Translations under genes and position numbers: made by a program
NCBI GenBank assembly: GCA_000433115.1
Contig: FR892188.1
Coordinates: 41,136 to 50,694, forward strand
From: Ruminococcus sp. CAG:382
Lineage (GTDB): Bacteria; Bacillota; Clostridia; Oscillospirales; CAG-382
Length of the DNA stretch: 9,559 nt
Direction of reading: 5' to 3'
The notes under the pieces: model-generated
Seen by the model: the letters and a program-made list of their open reading frames with translations, nothing else
Database searches by the model: none
Told to the model about the DNA's origin: nothing
Shown: one piece after another, positions 4,873-9,559 of the stretch
Layout of the letters: each line of letters starts with the position of its first letter
Position numbering within the stretch: the stretch's first letter is position 1

Positions 4873-6591
4873 ATGAAAATAACATCATTGTTTTCGTATC
4901 TGAAGCCATATGCCGGACGTTCCGTCGTAGGCGCTCTTTTCAAACTTTTTGAAGCAATCCTCGAGCTGTATATGCCTATGCTTATGGTCAAGGTCATTGA
5001 TGTCGGTATTGCAAACGGCGACAAGGATTACGTCATAAAAATGTGCTTCGTCCTTGTCGGTATCGTCTTTCTCGGACTTTGCTGTGCAATGGTCTGCCAA
5101 TACCTCGCAAGTAAGGTCTCTCAGGGCTACGGTACCAATCTCCGCAACGCTCTGTTCGACAAAATAATGTCTCTTTCGCGTTCGCAGACAGACGAATATA
5201 CCGCTGCATCGCTTATAAACCGTACGACGGTTGACGTCAACAATCTGCAATACTTCATTGCAATGCTCATCCGCCTGGTTATCCGTGCGCCTTTCCTTTG
5301 CATCGGCGGAATCGTCATGGCATTTATAATTGATCCCGGACTTGCAATAATTGTCGTTGCGGTGCTTCCTGTTTTTATTTTCTTCCTTGCGTATATCATG
5401 AAAAAAACGCTCCCTCTGCATTCAAATGTTCAGAAGAAGCTGGATTCGATGACGCTTGTTCTGCGTGAATGTATATCCGGCGTCAGAGTTATTCGTGCAT
5501 TTGCACGTTCCGATGAAGAAAAGGTGCGTTTTGAAGCTGCATCTGCCGAAAATGCCGCCGCAAACATGGATGTCGCCAAAGTTGCAATACGGCTGAACCC
5601 CATAACCACATTGATTATGAATCTCGCGATTATTGCGGTACTCTGGATGAGCGGCGCAAAGGCAAACTACGGCAGCATCACAAACGGTGAAATTGTTGCT
5701 TTCATCAATTACATCAATCAGATTCTTGCAGCTCTTGTTGTGGTTGCAAATCTTGTTGTGACATTTTCAAAGGCATATTCATCCGCATTGCGCGTTACTG
5801 CCGTAATGTCGGCAGAATGTGATATGCCGAATGGAAATGTCGTTCCCGATTTTTCTTCGACCGACGATATCATCAAATTTGAAAACGTGTCTTTCTCATA
5901 CAACGGAGGAGCCGACGATCTTTCCGGTATTTCGTTTACTGTCAAAAAGGGAATGTCTGTCGGCATTATCGGCGGTACCGGCAGCGGCAAAACCACTCTG
6001 GTGAATTTGATACCGCGTTTTTATGACGCAAGAGCCGGTGCTGTATATGTTGCGGGCACCGACGTGAAGAATGCCAAAATAAAGTCACTGAGAAACAGCA
6101 TTTCGGTTGTGTCGCAGAAAACCGAACTGATTTCGGGCACGATCAAGGAAAACATCGCTTTCGGCAGAGACATTTCCGATGAAGATGCGATAAAGGCTCT
6201 GAAGGCAGCCTGCGGCTATGACTTCGTTGAAGCGAAGCCCGGCAAGCTCGAAAGCGAGGTCGAGCAAAACGGAGCAAACTTTTCGGGAGGTCAGAAGCAG
6301 CGGCTCTCCATTGCGCGCGCACTTGCACACCCGTGCAGAATTCTGATACTCGACGATTCTTCAAGCGCCCTTGACTATGCAACCGACGCACAGGTCAGAA
6401 AAAATATACGGGAACAGTATTCCGATGTTACGGTGATTGCGGTCTCCCAGCGTGTCGGAAGCATAAAACATTGCGATATGCTTCTTGTTATGGATGATGG
6501 CAGACTTGCAGGCTGCGGTACACATGATGAACTTATAAAGAACTGCCGGACATACCGCGAGATATGCGCATCTCAGGGGGTTACAGAATGA
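4873..6591 (+). CDS. ABC exporter half-transporter, degenerate-site subunit
   Basis: A 572-residue half-transporter with an N-terminal six-helix exporter domain (about 1-310) and a C-terminal ATPase domain (about 333-572). Walker A is GGTGSGKT (367-374), the Q-loop Gln is 415, the signature is FSGGQ (470-474), Walker B is ILILDD (490-495) and the D-loop is SALD (498-501). The catalytic Glu after Walker B is Asp495 and the switch His is Gln526 (VSQR). These two changes mark the non-catalytic subunit of heterodimeric exporters such as TM287/288 and BmrCD. It should pair with the next gene product in the cytoplasmic membrane; the substrate cannot be read from sequence, but drugs, lipids or peptides are usual for this class. 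The start ATG is 10 nt after CGGAG. The stop overlaps the next start as ATGA, indicating translational coupling. Confidence 0.93.
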   Translation: MKITSLFSYLKPYAGRSVVGALFKLFEAILELYMPMLMVKVIDVGIANGDKDYVIKMCFVLVGIVFLGLCCAMVCQYLASKVSQGYGTNLRNALFDKIMSLSRSQTDEYTAASLINRTTVDVNNLQYFIAMLIRLVIRAPFLCIGGIVMAFIIDPGLAIIVVAVLPVFIFFLAYIMKKTLPLHSNVQKKLDSMTLVLRECISGVRVIRAFARSDEEKVRFEAASAENAAANMDVAKVAIRLNPITTLIMNLAIIAVLWMSGAKANYGSITNGEIVAFINYINQILAALVVVANLVVTFSKAYSSALRVTAVMSAECDMPNGNVVPDFSSTDDIIKFENVSFSYNGGADDLSGISFTVKKGMSVGIIGGTGSGKTTLVNLIPRFYDARAGAVYVAGTDVKNAKIKSLRNSISVVSQKTELISGTIKENIAFGRDISDEDAIKALKAACGYDFVEAKPGKLESEVEQNGANFSGGQKQRLSIARALAHPCRILILDDSSSALDYATDAQVRKNIREQYSDVTVIAVSQRVGSIKHCDMLLVMDDGRLAGCGTHDELIKNCRTYREICASQGVTE

Positions 6592-8315
6592 AAAACAATG
6601 TAATAAAACGCCTTATCAGATATATAGGCAGGGACAGACGTACAATGATCATTGTGCTGATTTCGTCCGTGCTTTCATCACTGGCATATCTTCTTTGCCC
6701 GAAGATAATCGGTAACGCGGTCGATGCAATGTTTGACGGAACAGACAATTGGGCAAAAACTGCTTTTATTTATCTCGGCATCCTCCTTTCGCTGTACCTG
6801 ATAAATGCTTTTCTTGTCTGGCTGACCTCGCTTCTCGCGAATAAAGTCGCAATTGCAACAACCAAGAGGCTGCGTGACGAAGTCTTTTCAAAACTTGCAA
6901 GACTTCCGCTCAAATATTTTGACCGTACTCCCGCAGGGGAAACGATAAGTCGCACGACTAATGATATAGAGGCGATAAATGACGGACTTGCAAACGCAAT
7001 CGTCCAACTCGTTTCCGGCAGCGCTTCAGTACTGCTTGCACTCGGATTCATGATAAGTTTGAATATCAAAGTCGCTCTTGTTGCTGTATTCGTCACACCG
7101 CTTTGCTTTTTCACGGGCTTTATAATAACACGCTACGGAAAATCAAAGTTTTCGACTCAGGCAAAAGCTGTCGGCGCCGTAAATGCCTGCGCAAACGAAA
7201 TGATCTCTTCGGGAAATACCGTAAAGTCATATTGCTATGAGGAACAGGCTTCAAAGCGGTTCCGCAGCCTTAACGATGAGCTCTATAACTGCGGATGGAA
7301 AGCGCAGTTTGCATCGGCACTTGTCAACCCGACGACCCGTTTTGTCAACAATACCGCTTATGTTCTTGTCGGCGTATTCTGCATTATCGCCGTCATAAAC
7401 AACGACCTCACCGCAGGCGGTATCACAGCATTTTTGTCTTATACTTCGCAGTTTTCAAAACCAATCAATGAAATGACTTCGATTACCATGCAGCTTCAGC
7501 TCGCGACTGCGGGCGCCCGCCGTGTATTTGCACTTCTTGATATGCCCGAAGAGGTTCCGGACGGCAACAGCAAAGCCTATAACTTCGAGGGAAATGTCAG
7601 CTTCCGAAATGTCGCTTTTGCTTATGACCCTTTACGTCCTCTCATTAAAAATTTCACGGTTGACGTAAAAAAGGGAACAAAGGTCGCCATTGTCGGACGT
7701 ACCGGCGCCGGCAAGACAACTGTGGTCAATCTGCTCATGCGTTTTTATGACGTTGATAACGGAAGCATATGCATGGACGGCGTTGACATACGCGAAATTC
7801 CGCGTGATGCACTCAGACGCAACATCGGTATGGTGCTTCAGGAAACATGGCTTTTCAGCGGCACGATACGTGACAATATTGCATATGGTGTTCCCGACGC
7901 AACCGATGAAATGATTGTTGAGGCTGCAAAGAAAGCTCACGCTGACGGTTTTATTTCGCGTCTGCCGAATGGCTACGACACCGTTATAGGTTCTGCAGAG
8001 GGTGGCGGGCTTTCAGCCGGTCAGCGTCAGCTCATCGCAATATCACGCGTTATGCTGATGAACACGCCTGTCATGATACTTGATGAGGCGACAAGCAATG
8101 TCGATATTCTGACCGAAAAACGTATTCAAAAGGCGTTTGAAGAACTTACAAAGAACCGCACTTCTTTTGTCATAGCTCACCGTCTTTCCACTATTCAGGA
8201 CAGTGATCTGATACTTGTAATGGAAAAAGGCGATATTGCAGAGCAGGGAACTCATGAAGAGCTGCTCAGAAAAGGCGGGATTTATTCAACGCTTTATTAT
8301 TCTTTTGATTCGTAA
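6588..8315 (+). CDS. ABC exporter half-transporter, catalytic subunit
   Basis: A 575-residue half-transporter with a membrane domain (about 1-320) and an ATPase domain (about 335-575). Walker A is GRTGAGKT (370-377), Q-loop Gln418, signature LSAGQ (475-479), Walker B VMILDE (495-500) with the catalytic Glu500, D-loop SNVD (503-506) and switch His531 (AHRLST). Walker B and the switch are intact, unlike its partner, while the signature departs from LSGGQ at the third position. In TM287/288-type dimers this signature belongs to the degenerate site, so the pattern fits. The frame extends back to 6564, but ATG 6588 is chosen: AGGGGG lies 7 nt upstream and it overlaps the upstream stop as ATGA. The pair should act as one ATP-driven heterodimeric exporter. 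Confidence 0.94.
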   Translation: MKNNVIKRLIRYIGRDRRTMIIVLISSVLSSLAYLLCPKIIGNAVDAMFDGTDNWAKTAFIYLGILLSLYLINAFLVWLTSLLANKVAIATTKRLRDEVFSKLARLPLKYFDRTPAGETISRTTNDIEAINDGLANAIVQLVSGSASVLLALGFMISLNIKVALVAVFVTPLCFFTGFIITRYGKSKFSTQAKAVGAVNACANEMISSGNTVKSYCYEEQASKRFRSLNDELYNCGWKAQFASALVNPTTRFVNNTAYVLVGVFCIIAVINNDLTAGGITAFLSYTSQFSKPINEMTSITMQLQLATAGARRVFALLDMPEEVPDGNSKAYNFEGNVSFRNVAFAYDPLRPLIKNFTVDVKKGTKVAIVGRTGAGKTTVVNLLMRFYDVDNGSICMDGVDIREIPRDALRRNIGMVLQETWLFSGTIRDNIAYGVPDATDEMIVEAAKKAHADGFISRLPNGYDTVIGSAEGGGLSAGQRQLIAISRVMLMNTPVMILDEATSNVDILTEKRIQKAFEELTKNRTSFVIAHRLSTIQDSDLILVMEKGDIAEQGTHEELLRKGGIYSTLYYSFDS

Positions 8316-8318
8316 CTC

Positions 8319-8347
8319 TTGACGTTCCGGAAAAAATATGTTATCAT
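8319..8347 (+). promoter_or_regulatory. Promoter for the MBOAT gene
   Basis: A -35 box TTGACG (8319-8324), a 17-nt spacer and a -10 box TATCAT (8342-8347) preceded by TGT form a strong promoter with an extended -10. The -35 box begins 3 nt after the ABC stop codon. Transcription from about 8354 leaves a leader of about 73 nt in which CGGAT (8358-8362) can pair with ATCCG (8393-8397), with shorter GCGA/TCGC pairing inside. No T-run or recognisable riboswitch is present. Confidence 0.75.
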
Positions 8348-8426
8348 AACTGATGAGCGGATGCGATGTTTTCGCGCGCCATCTCACCTTGTATCCGATA
8401 CTTTTTCTCATAAAACCGGAGTAATT

Positions 8427-9559
8427 ATGCTTTTTGCCGATATTTTATTTCTGTTTGTTTTTCTTCCGCTGTGCTTGATTTCGTATTTTGTCTGTAAGGA
8501 CATCAAAGCTAAAAATGCCGTGCTGCTTGTTTTCTCACTCATATTTTATGCGTGGGGCGAACCGGTGCGTATACTTTTGCTTGTTCTCAGTGCTGCAATC
8601 AACTATGCATTTGCGATAATGATCGAGCTGTCAAAAGGGACGCGTAAAGCAAAGTCATATCTTGTTATGTCGCTCATCTATAATATAGGGATGCTCGCGA
8701 TTTTCAAGTATACCGACTTTTTCCTGCAGAATGTCAATGCACTTCTCGGGACAAGCATCCCGATTCAGAATATCGCTCTTCCTCTCGGCATCAGTTTTTA
8801 TACATTCCAGATCATTTCTTATGTGATCGATGTATATTGGGACAAAGTCAGCGCCCAGAGAAAGTTTTCAGATCTCCTCATGTATATCTCGCTGTTCCCG
8901 CAGCTCGTCGCGGGTCCTATCGTACGTTACGAAACCGTTGCGCGTGAGATCAGGTCGCGTAAAACAACAATTGCCGATTTTTCCGAAGGAGCTTGCCGCC
9001 TTATCGTCGGTCTGACAAAAAAAGTACTTCTCGCAAACAACCTCAACCTGCTCGTTGAGCTTATGTTCGGCGTTCATAAAACTTCGGCGGGAACTGTCAT
9101 CAATATCGGCAATTCCACCGTTCTCGGTGCTTGGATCGGCGTTATCGCTTACGCTATGCAGGTGTATTTTGACTTTTCGGGATATTCGGATATGGCAATC
9201 GGTATGGGGCGGATTTTCGGCTTCCATTTCGATGAAAACTTCAATTATCCATTCATATGCCGTTCGATAAGTGAGTTTTGGCAAAGATGGCATATATCAC
9301 TCGGCTCGTTCTTCCGCGACTATCTTTTCTATGTCCCGATTTTCGGAAAACGCCGCAAATATCTCTCGTTATTGCTCGTGTGGTTTACGACGGGTCTGTG
9401 GCACGGTGCATCGTGGAGCTTTGTACTTTGGGGTCTTTATTTCGGCTTTTTCATTTTCATCGAATCGCTCGCAGGGAAGAAACTCCTCAAGCGTATCCCC
9501 GATGTCATAATGCATATATACAACAAAATCGTCATAGTTCTCGGATTCGGTATATTCTA
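8427..9559 (+). CDS. MBOAT-family O-acyltransferase, AlgI/DltB-like (runs off right edge)
   Basis: 377 codons are visible from ATG 8427 to the edge; the family is usually about 460-520 residues, so the C-terminus is missing. The protein is a polytopic membrane enzyme that passes acyl groups, typically acetyl, to extracytoplasmic polysaccharide or related polymers. Motifs in order: FADILFLFVFLPL at the N-terminus, LPLGISFYTFQIISYVIDVYW (118-138), LFPQLVAGPIVRYE (156-169), VYFDFSGYSDMAIGMGRIFGFHF (246-268), NYPF (273-276), SEFWQRWHISLGSFFRDYLFYVP (282-304) with His289, and TGLWHGASWSFVLWGLYFG (322-340) with the catalytic His326. CGGAG precedes the start by 7 nt. AlgI is closer than DltB, because no dlt genes are in view; an SGNH/AlgJ-like partner often follows such genes, but that part is outside the window. 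It has its own promoter. Confidence 0.93.
   Translation, partial: MLFADILFLFVFLPLCLISYFVCKDIKAKNAVLLVFSLIFYAWGEPVRILLLVLSAAINYAFAIMIELSKGTRKAKSYLVMSLIYNIGMLAIFKYTDFFLQNVNALLGTSIPIQNIALPLGISFYTFQIISYVIDVYWDKVSAQRKFSDLLMYISLFPQLVAGPIVRYETVAREIRSRKTTIADFSEGACRLIVGLTKKVLLANNLNLLVELMFGVHKTSAGTVINIGNSTVLGAWIGVIAYAMQVYFDFSGYSDMAIGMGRIFGFHFDENFNYPFICRSISEFWQRWHISLGSFFRDYLFYVPIFGKRRKYLSLLLVWFTTGLWHGASWSFVLWGLYFGFFIFIESLAGKKLLKRIPDVIMHIYNKIVIVLGFGIF

Noticed and set aside
4885..5421. 178-codon open frame on the minus strand
   Set aside because: It lies wholly opposite the first ABC subunit, whose frame has clear family motifs. The antisense product is compositionally odd with no recognisable domain, so it is a shadow frame.
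6564..6587. Upstream in-frame ATG for the second ABC subunit
   Set aside because: It has no well-placed ribosome site, while ATG 6588 has AGGGGG 7 nt upstream and the typical ATGA overlap with the preceding stop.
8868..9293. 141-codon minus-strand frame and two plus-strand frames near the right edge
   Set aside because: All overlap the MBOAT gene, whose plus-strand frame is open from 8427 to the edge and carries the conserved family motifs.

Overview
The window looks like chromosomal DNA from a low-GC Gram-positive anaerobe, most likely a Clostridia member of the Oscillospiraceae/Ruminococcaceae type. This is inferred from the HrcA/CIRCE heat-shock arrangement, the strong Shine-Dalgarno sequences with ATG, GTG and TTG starts, the DUF624-type membrane protein and the BmrCD/TM287-288-type ABC exporter pair. 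No rRNA, tRNA, CRISPR array or insertion sequence was recognised.

Layout. (1) 1-763, minus strand: the N-terminal 254 codons of the heat-shock repressor HrcA, running off the left edge. A near-consensus sigma-A promoter precedes it, with one CIRCE-like operator in its leader and a second CIRCE-like operator upstream of the promoter. (2) 915-1229: an AT-rich intergenic stretch with several inverted repeats, a 14-bp tandem repeat and one doubtful 22-codon ORF. (3) 1230-4800, plus strand: a probable operon of proC (pyrroline-5-carboxylate reductase), a five-helix membrane protein that may be SpoIIM-like, a divergent XerD-like tyrosine recombinase and a DUF624/YesL-like membrane protein. It has a promoter in front of proC and ends in a strong stem-loop at 4757-4795. 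(4) 4812-8315, plus strand: two translationally coupled half-size ABC exporters behind their own extended -10 promoter. The first subunit has a degenerate ATPase site and the second a catalytic one. (5) 8319-9559, plus strand: a promoter with a short structured leader, then an AlgI/DltB-like MBOAT O-acyltransferase that runs off the right edge.

How the parts fit. HrcA should repress its own operon through CIRCE. The proC group mixes proline synthesis, a possible sporulation protein and a chromosome-maintenance-type recombinase; this is a shared transcription unit rather than an obvious pathway. The ABC pair should form one heterodimeric exporter. The MBOAT protein probably acylates a cell-surface polymer together with genes beyond the edge.

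Most of the window is ordinary housekeeping content. The points most worth checking are the recombinase, whose first catalytic Arg is Lys and whose beta-hairpin Lys motif is shortened; the paired CIRCE-like sites around the hrcA promoter; and the structured intergenic DNA between hrcA and proC.
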